This document shows, one piece after another, positions 18,648 through 27,299 of a stretch of DNA of 64,000 nucleotides. Source of the stretch: Planctomycetota bacterium (lineage in GTDB: Bacteria; Planctomycetota; Planctomycetia; Isosphaerales; Isosphaeraceae); contig JAJYWB010000019.1 in NCBI GenBank assembly GCA_021791715.1, positions 22,457 through 86,456 on the forward strand, in the 5' to 3' direction. The first letter of the stretch is position 1. The number at the start of each line of letters is the position of its first letter. The notes beneath the pieces are model-generated. The model worked only from the letters and a program-made list of their open reading frames with translations. It was not told the origin of the DNA and did not search any database. The position numbers were made by a program, and so were the translations under genes.

Positions 18648-19208
18648 ATGCCAAGTCCAACCCGCAACGTATCGTCCGCTCGCCCGACCCCGCCCGATCT
18701 CTTTCAGATCGAACGGAAACGCTTGCGTCATTTCCCTTTGTTTCAGGCGGTGACGATCGTCGGAATCGCGCTCGATCAGATCACCAAGGCGTCGTTCCTG
18801 AGGGCGTTTCGCGCCGCCCTGCCCCACTCGGAATGGCTGCCGAGGTTCCTCACGCGAACTCCGCTACGGAACTCGGGGGCGCTCGGCGGAGTTCATCCCG
18901 CGGCGTCGTGGACGAATTACACGAACATTATCATATGTCTTTTATTAACCTCGATGGCGGCGCGGATCGCCTACGACAACCGCAAGCGATGGCGCCGCGC
19001 CGACGCCCTGGGCTGGGGGCTATTTCTCGCCGGAACCGCTGGAAATCTGATCGATCGCATTTACCTCGGTTACGTGCGCGATTTCATCAGAATCACCGCG
19101 GGGGTCGACTGGTACTTGAACCTCGCCGACCTGATGGCGGTTTGCGGCGTGCTGACGCTGATCGTCGCCAAGGGGCGGTTCCGGCGGAGTTTCCGACCTC
19201 TCGATTAA
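18648..19208 (+). CDS. lspA: Signal peptidase II (lipoprotein signal peptidase)
   Basis: LspA cleaves the signal peptide of prolipoproteins in the inner membrane. With the ATG at 18648 it is 186 residues and has four hydrophobic segments. The catalytic aspartates are Asp145 in YVRDF and Asp161 in LNLADLM, and the conserved GNLIDR (132-137) and LRNSGALGG (73-81) are present. Length from this start is slightly above the usual 160-170. The same frame is open upstream to a GTG at 18471 that overlaps the PilZ stop (GTGA), and further starts exist at 18606. The frame upstream of the catalytic domain is a duplicated piece of the PilZ gene, so translation may be coupled to it. Confidence 0.85.
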   Translation: MPSPTRNVSSARPTPPDLFQIERKRLRHFPLFQAVTIVGIALDQITKASFLRAFRAALPHSEWLPRFLTRTPLRNSGALGGVHPAASWTNYTNIIICLLLTSMAARIAYDNRKRWRRADALGWGLFLAGTAGNLIDRIYLGYVRDFIRITAGVDWYLNLADLMAVCGVLTLIVAKGRFRRSFRPLD

Positions 19209-19212
19209 TCCA

Positions 19213-19890
19213 TTATTTCGAAAGATCTTTGATTTTGATATTTCGGAATTCGACGACGTCGGAATGCGATTGAAGGCCGATGTAGCCGCGATCGCGTTTG
19301 ATACCCGGGTGTTGGGCCGCTGCGTCGGCGTGATCGGTCAGATCGGCGTCGACGATCACGGTTCCGTTGAGCGTCACTTTGATTTTCGGTCCCTTCGCCT
19401 CGATCGCGATCGAATTCCACTCGCCCGGCTTTTTGGTGTGTCCGCGTTTGGCGGCGACGACTCCGTAAATCGAACCGGTATATTGAAACAGTTTCAAATT
19501 TTTATATTGTGCGTCGTCGTCGTCGAGGAGTTGAATTTCCATCCCGGTGTAGGCGGGATCGCCCGATCGCGGCGACCGAATAAAAACGCCCGAGTTTCCG
19601 CCGGGTCGCGTCCGATATTCGAGTTGGACGATGAAATCGGCGTACTCGCCGTTTGTGCTTAGCCAACCTCCGCCTTCCCCCTGGGTGACGAGCAAGCCGT
19701 CCTGGACTTTCCAGTTGCCCGACTTTCCGGCGACGGGGGTCCAACCCTCGGTCGTCTTGCCGTCGAAGAGCGAGACGAACGCGTCGGCCGCGGCCAAAGC
19801 GGTGGAAAGGCAAATCGTAACGGCCAGGGCGAGCGTTCCGGCCCGGTGAAACAGGGACGAGCGAATCGAACGAACGCTAGGTAATTTCAT
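19213..19890 (-). CDS. Secreted DUF1080 (3-keto-disaccharide hydrolase-like) protein
   Basis: A 225-residue protein with an N-terminal signal peptide (hydrophobic core LALAVTICLSTALAA, cleavage near residue 35). A single concanavalin-A-like DUF1080 domain follows: FVSLFDGKTTEGWTP, WKVQDGLLV, SNSGVFIRSPRSGDP-type segment GGNSGVFIR, GEWNSIAIEAKGPKIKVTLNG, and GYIGLQSHSDVVEFRNIKIK at the end. The family is expanded in planctomycetes and acts on glycans outside the cytoplasm. It is convergent with lspA, 4 bp apart. Substrate is unknown. Confidence 0.9.
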   Translation of the reverse strand: MKLPSVRSIRSSLFHRAGTLALAVTICLSTALAAADAFVSLFDGKTTEGWTPVAGKSGNWKVQDGLLVTQGEGGGWLSTNGEYADFIVQLEYRTRPGGNSGVFIRSPRSGDPAYTGMEIQLLDDDDAQYKNLKLFQYTGSIYGVVAAKRGHTKKPGEWNSIAIEAKGPKIKVTLNGTVIVDADLTDHADAAAQHPGIKRDRGYIGLQSHSDVVEFRNIKIKDLSK

Positions 19891-20114
19891 GATGAACCTC
19901 GTTGCGAAAGTTTAAGGAAGGATCGCGTGGGGATGACCGAATCGTCGCCCAGGCGTGCTGAAACCCGCGGGTCGCGCGGGAATCCGGGTTCGCGCGGCGG
20001 CGACGGAACGTTAGGATACCCGCGCGTCGGGTCCAAAGTCGACGAAGCACCCCGAATTGTCGGCGACTCGTCGCTCAGCCCTCCCTCATCCCGGCCGTGA
20101 AAAGGAATTCACGC

Positions 20115-20540
20115 ATGACGCTCAAGGAACGAGGCTCGCTGTTGCTGGTCGAGGATGAGCGCGTTCTCCGCGGTCTCGTGGCGCGTTTCTTGCGCGAAGA
20201 GGGCTTCGCGGTCGTTGAAGCCGCGGACGGCCCCGAAGGGGTCGACCGGTTCGTCGATTCGGGTCCATTCGACCTCGTGTTGCTCGATCTCAACCTTCCA
20301 GGTTTTTCGGGGGTCGAGGTTTGCCGGAGAATCAAACGGCTCGAATCGAATCAAAAAGTACTTATTTGTAGCGCCGCGATCATTCCCGGGCTCGAATCGG
20401 CGCTCGTCGAGATCGGCGTCGATCGCGACGATTTCCTCACGAAACCGTATCACCCCGATGAACTCCTGGCGCGGGTCGACGCCAAGACCGCGGAAGCGAC
20501 CGCGGCGCTCGCGACTTCTTCGAGCCGGATCGGGCGTTGA
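20115..20540 (+). CDS. Single-domain response regulator (CheY-like receiver)
   Basis: A 141-residue stand-alone receiver domain. The acidic pocket is Glu13-Asp14 (LLVEDE), the phosphorylation site is Asp58 in LLDLNLPG, and the conserved lysine is Lys110 in FLTKPY; the Thr position is Ser in LICSA. There is no output domain, so it should act by protein contact or phosphorelay. I chose the ATG at 20115 because AAAGGAA lies 8 bases upstream; an in-frame GTG at 20097 would place this site inside the gene. No histidine kinase is adjacent, so its partner is elsewhere. Confidence 0.9.
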   Translation: MTLKERGSLLLVEDERVLRGLVARFLREEGFAVVEAADGPEGVDRFVDSGPFDLVLLDLNLPGFSGVEVCRRIKRLESNQKVLICSAAIIPGLESALVEIGVDRDDFLTKPYHPDELLARVDAKTAEATAALATSSSRIGR

Positions 20541-20881
20541 ATTCCAAGCGGTTCGACCGATCACCGACTTTGCGAAGAGATTGTGTCGACGATTTCGATG
20601 AATGTTTAAACGTCGTCCCGATTCGATCTTCGCGGCGATTCGATTCGATCGACTCATATTTTTTAATTAGGATTATTATTGACATTAAATCATTTTATGG
20701 ATTTAGCGGTATGAATCGGCCGCGAACCGCACTGGCGAAGCGGTCGGTCGTCGATTAAGCTTTAAGATCATTGGAACGGGCGGGATGCGCGATTTCCGTT
20801 GGGGTTTCGTTTCGAATATCGATACGCCGGTCGAGCGGCCCATCCGTTCGGGGTCGGCTTTCCGAGTAAGGACTTGAACTT
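20541..20881. other. Intergenic gap with AT-rich patch
   Basis: About 340 bp. The part at 20650-20700 is AT-rich and contains a perfect -35-like TTGACA at 20679-20684, but I see no good -10 at the right spacing. No gene is visible. Confidence 0.4.
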
Positions 20882-21439
20882 ATGGCAGGCAAACCACGTA
20901 ATCGCATGGAGTTGCGTCGTCAGTACGAGGCGGCGGAGCCGCTCGATCCGATGGAGGACGAGGCCGACGACACGTTCGAGGGGGTCGGCGACGACGACGA
21001 CGAAGGCGAGCCTCGAGCGAAGAAGAAACCGAAGGCGGCGAAAGCGAAGGCGGTGAAAGCGCCCAAGGCGGCGAAGGCGCCTCGCGCTTCGAAATCGGCC
21101 AAGCCTTCGGCGCGGATGAGGATCGTCTGGGCGGTCGTCAACGACGCGTTCAAGACGATCGCGACGTTTGAATTCACGCAAAAAGACGCGGCTCTCGCCA
21201 AAGCCGAGGAGATGATGCAGAAGGGGAAGGGAACGCACTTCGTTCAGAAGGTGAAGGAGCCGATGCCCGACGACGCTCCAGGCCTCGGCGCGTCGATTCC
21301 GCGTTCGTCGGTCGTCGCTCCCAAGGAGGTCGCCAAGGCGGTCCCGCTGAAGCCGCGCGAAGCCGACCTTGAAGACGAAGCCGAAGATATCGACGACGAC
21401 GACGACGATTTCGGCGATATGGACGACGACGACGAATGA
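20882..21439 (+). CDS. Conserved hypothetical protein with charged flanks
   Basis: A 185-residue protein in three parts: an acidic N-terminus, a Lys/Ala-rich segment (about 47-75, KPKAAKAKAVKAPKAAKAP), and a small folded core of about 50 residues (RMRIVWAVVNDAFKTIATFEF to GTHFVQKVKEPMPDDAPG). The C-terminus ends in a run of Asp. The core reads like a two-strand, one-helix unit with KDAALAKAEEMMQKGKG as the helix. I do not know a function; the Lys/Ala stretch suggests nucleic-acid contact but this is only inference. The ATG at 20882 precedes conserved coding and has AAGGACTTGAACTT upstream. Confidence 0.75.
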   Translation: MAGKPRNRMELRRQYEAAEPLDPMEDEADDTFEGVGDDDDEGEPRAKKKPKAAKAKAVKAPKAAKAPRASKSAKPSARMRIVWAVVNDAFKTIATFEFTQKDAALAKAEEMMQKGKGTHFVQKVKEPMPDDAPGLGASIPRSSVVAPKEVAKAVPLKPREADLEDEAEDIDDDDDDFGDMDDDDE

Positions 21440-21479
21440 AGCCGGTTCCAGGTACCAACCGTTCGCGAAGCGAAAAAAA

Positions 21480-21553
21480 TGGGCGCACGAGGATTCGAAC
21501 CTCGGACCTCACCCTTATCAGGGGTGCGCTCTAGCCGACTGAGCTATGCGCCC
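21480..21553 (-). tRNA. tRNA-Ile (anticodon GAT)
   Basis: Read on the minus strand the cloverleaf is complete. The acceptor stem GGGCGCA pairs with TGCGCCC, the D-stem is GCTC/GAGC, the anticodon loop CTGATAA gives GAT, and the T-arm is CGAGG-TTCGAAT-CCTCG, with discriminator A. CCA is not encoded. A run of T follows the 3' end at once. It stands alone, not in a 16S-23S spacer. Confidence 0.97.
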
Positions 21554-21566
21554 CGCGAACGAGACT

Positions 21567-21594
21567 ATAATAACCGAGCCTTTCGCCGCGTCAA
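21567..21594 (-). promoter_or_regulatory. Promoter of tRNA-Ile
   Basis: On the minus strand TTGACG (21594-21589), 16 bases, then TATTAT (21572-21567). The -10 lies 14 bases before the first base of the tRNA, leaving a very short leader. Confidence 0.65.
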
Positions 21595-21719
21595 CGGTTC
21601 GGTCGGCCGGCGACGAAAATTCGTCGATTTCCCGCGGGCGATCGAAGTTTCGCATATGCATTAAGGATCATAAATCGATCGCCTGAACGACTCCCGCCGA
21701 GCGACCGAACGGGAGTCGT

Positions 21720-22985
21720 ATGATCAAGAACTCGTATCCGAATATCAAGCGAGCCTCTATGCTTGTCGGCGTGGATTTCGGCGATGAACGGATCGACATC
21801 GAAACCTCGGGCGCCGAGGTTCTCGGCGTTTGGACGGGACCCGAGCGCGTTCCCAGAGAAATGATCGCCGATCAGATACGCTCGGGGCTCGACGATCCGC
21901 GGGGATATCCGGCGCTCAAACTCGCGGTCGTACCGGGAGATCGCGTCGCTCTCGCGGTCGATCATCGCCTCGGCGAGGTGAGCGATTTTCTCGCGGAGAT
22001 CGTCCGAATCCTCAAGCGCGCGGGGGTCGAACCCGCGTCGATCCGCGTCGTCGTTCCGGCGCAGCCTCGATTTTCGATCGAAGAGATCAAGGCGAGCGGG
22101 ATCGTGCTCGAAATCCACGACCCCGACGACCCCTCGACCCTCGCCTACCTCGCGAGCACCGAGCAAGGTCGACGGATTTATCTCAATAAATCGCTCGTCG
22201 ACGCCGATTTCACGATGGCGATCGGCGCCGTCTCGCACGACGCGATCTTCGGCTTGAAAGGCCCCTGGAGCGTTCTCTTTCCAGGCCTCAGCGATCGCGA
22301 AACCATCCGTTCGTTCGCGGCTCATGCGCGCGAACACGAACACGATCTCGCCGAACCCGGACGCGAACTCGTCGAATCGTTCGAGGTCGGCAAATTACTC
22401 GGTTGTTATCTTCATATGGGAATTGTCGAGGGGATCGCAGGCCCCGCTCGAGTGCTCGTCGGCGATTGCGCGTCGGTCCACGCGAGCGGATCGCAAGCCT
22501 TCGACGCCGCCTGGACCTTTCGCATCGCCGAACCCGCCGAAATCGTCGTCGCGGGAATCGGCGGCGTCGACGAGCCGAATCGAAACCGTCGCGATCCGGC
22601 GGGAATCGCCGAATTCGCCGACGCTCTCGACTCGGCGCGGCGCATCGTCCGACGCGGCGGTCGTATCGTTATCCTCTCGCATGTCAATGGACCGATCGGA
22701 CCCGCGGTCCAAAAACTCGTCGAGATGGGGGACGACCGATCGAGAACGAAGCTCGCTCGCGAACACGCCGATCTCGTCGATTTCATCGAGGCGAGAAAAA
22801 TCGCCGCGGCGCTCGCCTGGGCCGATGTCTTCGTCTTCTCGCGGCTCGATCACGACCTCCTCGACGATCTCTCGATCATCCCGCTCGATAAACCCGAGCA
22901 GGCTCGAAAACTCGTCGCCGCGAGCCGGACTTGCGCCTTCCTCGGCCGCGCCGAACGCACCCGCGGCGAAATCTCGCTCACCTGA
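21720..22985 (+). CDS. LarA-like (lactate racemase family, DUF2088) protein
   Basis: A 421-residue protein with the two-lobed LarA architecture. The N-lobe includes LKLAVVPGDRVALAVDHR, and a central segment AVSHDAIFGLKGPWSVLFPGLSD corresponds to the region that holds the nickel-pincer cofactor in LarA. The C-lobe has AEIVVAGIGG and RRGGRIVILSHVNGPIG. Characterised LarA racemises lactate; many relatives act on other 2-hydroxy acids, and no larB/larC/larE cofactor genes are nearby. The ATG at 21720 follows GGGAG; an in-frame ATG at 21759 is possible. It is followed after 31 bp by ygfZ on the same strand, probably one operon. Confidence 0.75.
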   Translation: MIKNSYPNIKRASMLVGVDFGDERIDIETSGAEVLGVWTGPERVPREMIADQIRSGLDDPRGYPALKLAVVPGDRVALAVDHRLGEVSDFLAEIVRILKRAGVEPASIRVVVPAQPRFSIEEIKASGIVLEIHDPDDPSTLAYLASTEQGRRIYLNKSLVDADFTMAIGAVSHDAIFGLKGPWSVLFPGLSDRETIRSFAAHAREHEHDLAEPGRELVESFEVGKLLGCYLHMGIVEGIAGPARVLVGDCASVHASGSQAFDAAWTFRIAEPAEIVVAGIGGVDEPNRNRRDPAGIAEFADALDSARRIVRRGGRIVILSHVNGPIGPAVQKLVEMGDDRSRTKLAREHADLVDFIEARKIAAALAWADVFVFSRLDHDLLDDLSIIPLDKPEQARKLVAASRTCAFLGRAERTRGEISLT

Positions 22986-23016
22986 ACAACAAGATTCCTT
23001 GATTGACTGAAATCTT

Positions 23017-24021
23017 ATGATCGGCATCGCCACCATGAACACCGATTCCTTGATTCGTCGCCTCGATCGTTCCGCGGACCGCGCACGGCTCGAGATCGCC
23101 GGGAAAGATCGCGCGGCGTTTCTCCACAACCTCGCCACCAACGAGGTCAAAAAACTCGCGCCGGGAACGGGACGCGAGGCGTTCGTCACGACGATCCAGG
23201 GGAAAACGCTCGCGTACATCCAACTGCACGTCGCCCCCGACTCGATCCTCGTCCGAACCGATCGCGGATCGCTCGAACTCTTGCTCCCCCATTTCCAAAA
23301 ATACGCGATCTTTAGCGATATCACAATTAACGATCTGCAAGAGTCTTTTTTTGAATATCATTTGCTTGGAGAGCGCGCGTTCGAAGTCTTCTCGTTCGAG
23401 GCGCCCGCTCCCGCCGAGCCTTATTCGATCGCCGCGGGTCGGATCGACGAGATCTCGGTTCGCGTAATTCGCGAATCGCCGACGGGACGGCTGGGTGCGA
23501 CCGTGATCGGCCGCGCCGACGACCGCTCGGCGTTCCTCAAGGCGCTCGAACAAGCGTGCTCGACCCGCGGGATCGAGCCGACGCCGCTCGACGCCGCCGA
23601 GTTCAACGCGATGCGAATCGCCGCGGGAACTCCCGTCTCGGGGGTCGACGTCAATCCCGACAACCTTCCACAGGAACTCGGACGCGATCAAACAGCGATC
23701 AGCTTCACCAAAGGATGCTACCTGGGACAAGAAACCGTCGCTCGACTCGACTCGATGGGCCACGTGAATAAGATCTTGCGAGTCGTCGTTTTCGACGTGA
23801 TCGATCGCCCCCTCCCCGTCGGGACCGTTCTGCTCGCCGAAGGAAAAACCGCCGGAACAATAACCTCCGCGGAGTTCTCCAAAGAACATAATCGCGTGAT
23901 TGCGCTCGGTTATCTCAAAATGAATTACGCTTTGGACGGAACGATCGTGACGGCGACGCTCGACGGCGCGACGATAACGGCAAGCGTACGGATCCCGCCG
24001 CTTCAGACGGCTGCGAGGTGA
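23017..24021 (+). CDS. ygfZ: Folate-binding Fe-S cluster protein YgfZ (GcvT-related)
   Basis: A 334-residue protein of the GcvT/YgfZ family, which uses folate to support repair or assembly of certain Fe-S enzymes. The diagnostic KGCYLGQET sits near residue 231, preceded by DNLPQELG. The N-terminal GcvT-like domain shows FLHNLATNEVKKLAPG and TTIQGKTLAYIQLHV. It starts 31 bp after the LarA-like gene. Two ATGs (23017 and 23035) are possible; I keep the first. A hairpin lies just past its stop. Confidence 0.92.
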   Translation: MIGIATMNTDSLIRRLDRSADRARLEIAGKDRAAFLHNLATNEVKKLAPGTGREAFVTTIQGKTLAYIQLHVAPDSILVRTDRGSLELLLPHFQKYAIFSDITINDLQESFFEYHLLGERAFEVFSFEAPAPAEPYSIAAGRIDEISVRVIRESPTGRLGATVIGRADDRSAFLKALEQACSTRGIEPTPLDAAEFNAMRIAAGTPVSGVDVNPDNLPQELGRDQTAISFTKGCYLGQETVARLDSMGHVNKILRVVVFDVIDRPLPVGTVLLAEGKTAGTITSAEFSKEHNRVIALGYLKMNYALDGTIVTATLDGATITASVRIPPLQTAAR

Positions 24022-24024
24022 ACG

Positions 24025-24065
24025 GCGACCGGTCGATACGCTAACAATTCGTTTCGATCGGTCGC
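24025..24065. terminator. Hairpin between convergent genes
   Basis: GCGACCGGTCGA (24025-24036) and TCGATCGGTCGC (24054-24065) pair at 11 of 12 positions around an 18-base loop. It sits directly between ygfZ and the convergent gene at 24103, where a bidirectional terminator would be expected. There is no T-tract. Confidence 0.45.
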
Positions 24066-24102
24066 CCGAATCGTTTTCTCGGTTACGAACGAGAGCGATC
24101 GA

Positions 24103-24384
24103 TCAAGCGATCGCCTCGGCTTCCTGGATCGCGTTCTCGGCGAGCGCGGCGATCTGAATCATCGTTTGGGGCCCGGGAACTAGCCCCGGAGTTTCGAGGA
24201 CGAGCAACCCGTACGGAACGGGAGATCGCCGAGCATTCTTACGCTCGGGATCGGGCTCGACGACGAGACCTAAAAACGTCGTCCCGCGAAATTCGACGCG
24301 GACGATCGGACGCGAGGTTCCCTGTTTGAGCCTGATTTCCGCGAGCCTCGCCTGGCATTGTTCGAGTGTCATCGATTTCGACAT
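24103..24384 (-). CDS. Conserved hypothetical protein
   Basis: A 93-residue protein starting MSKSMTLEQCQARLAEIRLKQ. The body contains RPIVRVEFRGTTFLGLVVEPD and PYGLLVLETPGLVPGPQTMIQIAALAENAIQ. The pattern is a short helix followed by small beta strands and a closing helix. No catalytic motif is visible and I do not recognise a function. The ATG at 24384 was preferred to the longer frame from 24432, whose extra residues are Arg-rich and unlike the rest. It is convergent with ygfZ. Confidence 0.7.
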   Translation of the reverse strand: MSKSMTLEQCQARLAEIRLKQGTSRPIVRVEFRGTTFLGLVVEPDPERKNARRSPVPYGLLVLETPGLVPGPQTMIQIAALAENAIQEAEAIA

Positions 24385-24645
24385 CCTTGAAAATCGATTC
24401 GTCGCTCGGCGTCGGCCGACGCCGCCGATCACCTCGACGATCGACCTCTAGCGGCATCCAATCGATTCATCATCGTCTCGACCGATCGATCGGTCAATAA
24501 CGATTTTACAACTCCGATGAGCGAAATCGACGCTCGATCGCCAACCGATATCGCCCCGATTCACACCTATATCCCCGCGATTTCAAGTTCGATGATATGT
24601 CCATCTTCGATGTTTAACACTACATAATTACTAGTTTATATGAAC

Positions 24646-24999
24646 TTAACTCGCGGTCGGTTCTGCCGGCCGCTCACGGAGTTCGGATTCGTACCGCGCG
24701 ACAAGCCGCTCGAGCCTGGCGAATTCCAGCCAGGCGAAGACGACGACCGGCAGAAAAAGGATCGCCGAAACGATCAACCCGATCGCGGGTCGGCCGAACG
24801 CCGTGAAGAGCATGGTGATAAAGATCGCGAGGAGCGTCGGCACGATCGTCATCCCGATCGTGGCGCGGCGGTACTTCGCCAATTGGTCGCGAAGCGGCTC
24901 GACCCCCAACCTCAACCTTCCCAGCTTCTTCCGCCACGCTCGTTCCCATTCGGAACGATCGATTCGGGCCGATTCCGACTTCACGTCTTGAGGGTTCAT
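24646..24999 (-). CDS. Small two-helix membrane protein, unknown function
   Basis: A 117-residue protein with a charged, helical N-terminus (RIDRSEWERAWRKKLGRLRLG), then two transmembrane segments around residues 48-67 (IGMTIVPTLLAIFITMLFTA) and 72-92 (IGLIVSAILFLPVVVFAWLE), and an Arg/Glu-rich tail. The positive-inside rule puts both ends in the cytoplasm. It has no recognisable domain and no obvious operon partner. Confidence 0.65.
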   Translation of the reverse strand: MNPQDVKSESARIDRSEWERAWRKKLGRLRLGVEPLRDQLAKYRRATIGMTIVPTLLAIFITMLFTAFGRPAIGLIVSAILFLPVVVFAWLEFARLERLVARYESELRERPAEPTAS

Positions 25000-25456
25000 A
25001 AAACTTGTTCACTAAACGAAAACCTGATCGCGAACCTAGGCACGCCGAAGCCGGAGCGTCGATTTCCACGAACCGACGCCTTCGTCCGCTATTGTAATCG
25101 TTCCGGGTCGCGATTCCACGTCGGCCGCGCGCGTCGGTCTACGTCCGCTCGACCCGCGACCTCATTCCCGGCCCGACCAAAACGTTCAAAAAGCGTCGAT
25201 GCGCCGAGCGATTCTCGTATAGAACCGATTCTTGAACCGATTGATTCCCCAACCCGCTTGAAATTACATCAATATATTTTATATTCATACAATATTTTTA
25301 CACAACACGATCGACTCAAGATTCCCGATGCGCCGATTCGCTTCCAAAGGCGAACGCTCTTGACTCGGCCGACGCGTTCCGATCATGATCGCGAACGTCA
25401 CGATGCGACCGGCGCCGCAGACGGAGAGCGCCCGAGGGCCTCAGGAGGAGGAACGA
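25000..25456. other. Intergenic gap
   Basis: About 450 bp between divergent genes, so it should hold both promoters. It is AT-rich at 25255-25310 (TATATTTTATATTC and similar). I see no gene and no confident hexamer pair. Confidence 0.4.
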
Positions 25457-27034
25457 ATGAGTCCGCAACAAAACACGCGTCTTCGACTGATCCTCGCGAT
25501 CGCGATTTTCGCCTGCCCCGCGCTCGGTTCAACGACGATCTTACTTCTCCGAGCCCGATCGGTCGTCGCTCCCGCGGGAAGGGTGCAAGAAACATCGGGA
25601 GGAGAATCGATATCGATTTATAACATCCTGAAAATCGGCCGCGGTTTTCGCCTTTATCAAGACCCGCGCAATCCTCCCTTTTACCCCAGCACGCTCTACA
25701 ACGCCGGGTTTTATCGCTTTTACTCGGGAATCGCTCGTATTTTCGCAGGATCAACCGATCATACAATTATAGCATTACGATTTACGACGCTCGCTCTCGC
25801 GTGTCTTGGGCTCGCCGCGATCGCCGCGTATTCGCTTCGCCGATCGACTCGAAATCTTCCCCGAGCGGTCGCTCCGATCGCCGCCGCGACGACGATCCTC
25901 GCAGCGATCGCGACCTCTCTCGGCGGTACGACGGGTTGGTGGTTATTGACGGTTCGACCCGATATCGGCGCCTCGGCCTTCGGCGCGATCGCGCTCGCCG
26001 TAGCCTTAACCCTCGGCCGCGATCGACCCGTCGCCGCCGGGCTTTTCGCCGGAATCCTCCTCGCCGCCGCGTGGTCGTTCAAACAATCGACAATCTTTCT
26101 TTTTTTAGGTTTGTCGATCGAGGCGCTTTTTCATAAACGGAAAAACTTCTTGATCGCACTGATATTACCGGTCGCGGCGACGATCGCTCTTTGCGCGGCG
26201 CTTCTCGGTCCCGTATACCGTTACAATGCGTTCTTCGCGTCGTCGTTGTCGAGTTTTCACATCGCCAACCTGGTAAAGCTCGCCGTGAAAATTCCGCTCA
26301 AAGGCGCCCTCCCGCTCGCCGCGGCGATCTGCTCGTCGCCGTTATTAAAGAATGAACGCTTTTTCCAATCCGACGAGGCTTCGATCCTCAAAACATGCTG
26401 GTGGATCACATTGATCGGCGGCGCCGCCACGTGCTGTCGCGACGGCAGCGAGGCGAATTACTTTTTCGAGTTCTGGACGGTCGTCGGATTTCTCGCGGTC
26501 GCGCAGGCTCGCATCCAAATCGAATTCGCACTCGATAAGATCTCGCACCCGCGCCCCGCGACTTCGACCGTCGTCCTAGCCGCGATCGCGCTGGGATCGA
26601 TCGGCCTGGAGATCGCCCGACCGGCGCTTCCAAACCGATTCGGAACGGTTTATTTGAAGCTCGACGATTCGCGACGAACCGAACTCGAACGCGCGCGGGA
26701 GCTCGCCCGGAGCCGAAGCGGGGCGATTTACTGCCGGCCGGCGCTCTGGGGACTCGCCTGGGATTTGCCCTTCCCAGCCTATGTTTTCGACGATTATCCC
26801 TACTTCCAGCGCCCCGCCGAACGCCGCGGCCTGCTAAACGGCGGAGGGCTTGAAAGCTTGATTTTAAATCGACATTTTCAATTAATGATCCTCGAAAACG
26901 ACGACGAGGATACGCTTCAAACCGCGCTTAAGGCCGGATATCGGGATGCGCCCGGTTGGTCGCGAATCAAGGTTTTGCTTCCCCCCGAATCGCCTCGATC
27001 GAATCTCGCGAACCGCGACCGACGCCGGAACTGA
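25457..27034 (+). CDS. Polytopic membrane protein, glycosyltransferase-39-like
   Basis: A 525-residue protein with about 9-11 transmembrane helices up to residue 400 and a soluble C-terminal part of about 120 residues. The first extracytoplasmic loop carries GFRLYQDPRNPPFYPSTLYN, a spacing typical of GT-C enzymes that use polyprenyl-phosphate sugars, with an acidic position in RPDIG later. No exact family motif can be proven by eye, so glycosyl transfer is inference. The ATG at 25457 is preceded by AGGAGGAGG, a far better site than the upstream in-frame start at 25385. It is the only gene in its transcription unit. Confidence 0.65.
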   Translation: MSPQQNTRLRLILAIAIFACPALGSTTILLLRARSVVAPAGRVQETSGGESISIYNILKIGRGFRLYQDPRNPPFYPSTLYNAGFYRFYSGIARIFAGSTDHTIIALRFTTLALACLGLAAIAAYSLRRSTRNLPRAVAPIAAATTILAAIATSLGGTTGWWLLTVRPDIGASAFGAIALAVALTLGRDRPVAAGLFAGILLAAAWSFKQSTIFLFLGLSIEALFHKRKNFLIALILPVAATIALCAALLGPVYRYNAFFASSLSSFHIANLVKLAVKIPLKGALPLAAAICSSPLLKNERFFQSDEASILKTCWWITLIGGAATCCRDGSEANYFFEFWTVVGFLAVAQARIQIEFALDKISHPRPATSTVVLAAIALGSIGLEIARPALPNRFGTVYLKLDDSRRTELERARELARSRSGAIYCRPALWGLAWDLPFPAYVFDDYPYFQRPAERRGLLNGGGLESLILNRHFQLMILENDDEDTLQTALKAGYRDAPGWSRIKVLLPPESPRSNLANRDRRRN

Positions 27035-27101
27035 AAGACATACCGTACCGGGGCGCGTATTCAAGCGCCCGCTCACGATCCGAGGGCTCGAACCCGCTCC
27101 G

Positions 27102-27299
27102 AACGCGGCGACGCCGCAATCATACAGAACCGACACGCGAGCGAGCGGCTACTGTTAATATTATAAAAATTTTTGAATGATGATTTGATCGGACACTCGC
27201 ATCCGCGTCGAGCCGGTATTATCCGGCATCCGTTCTTAAAAGACGCGCGCACGGTTCGTCGAAGATACAGCCGACGTTACTATTTATCCAAGCATTTCT
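27102..27299. repeat. Mobile-looking inverted repeat module, copy 2
   Basis: The left arm AACGCGGCGACGCCGCAATC (27103) continues to CGCGAGCGAGCGG. The right inverted arm spans about 27190-27225 (GGACACTCGC...GAGCCGGTATTATCC). Then a block like that of copy 1 follows (CCGTTCTTAAAAGA, GCGCGCACGG). It fills the gap between the membrane protein gene and the next gene. Confidence 0.6.
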
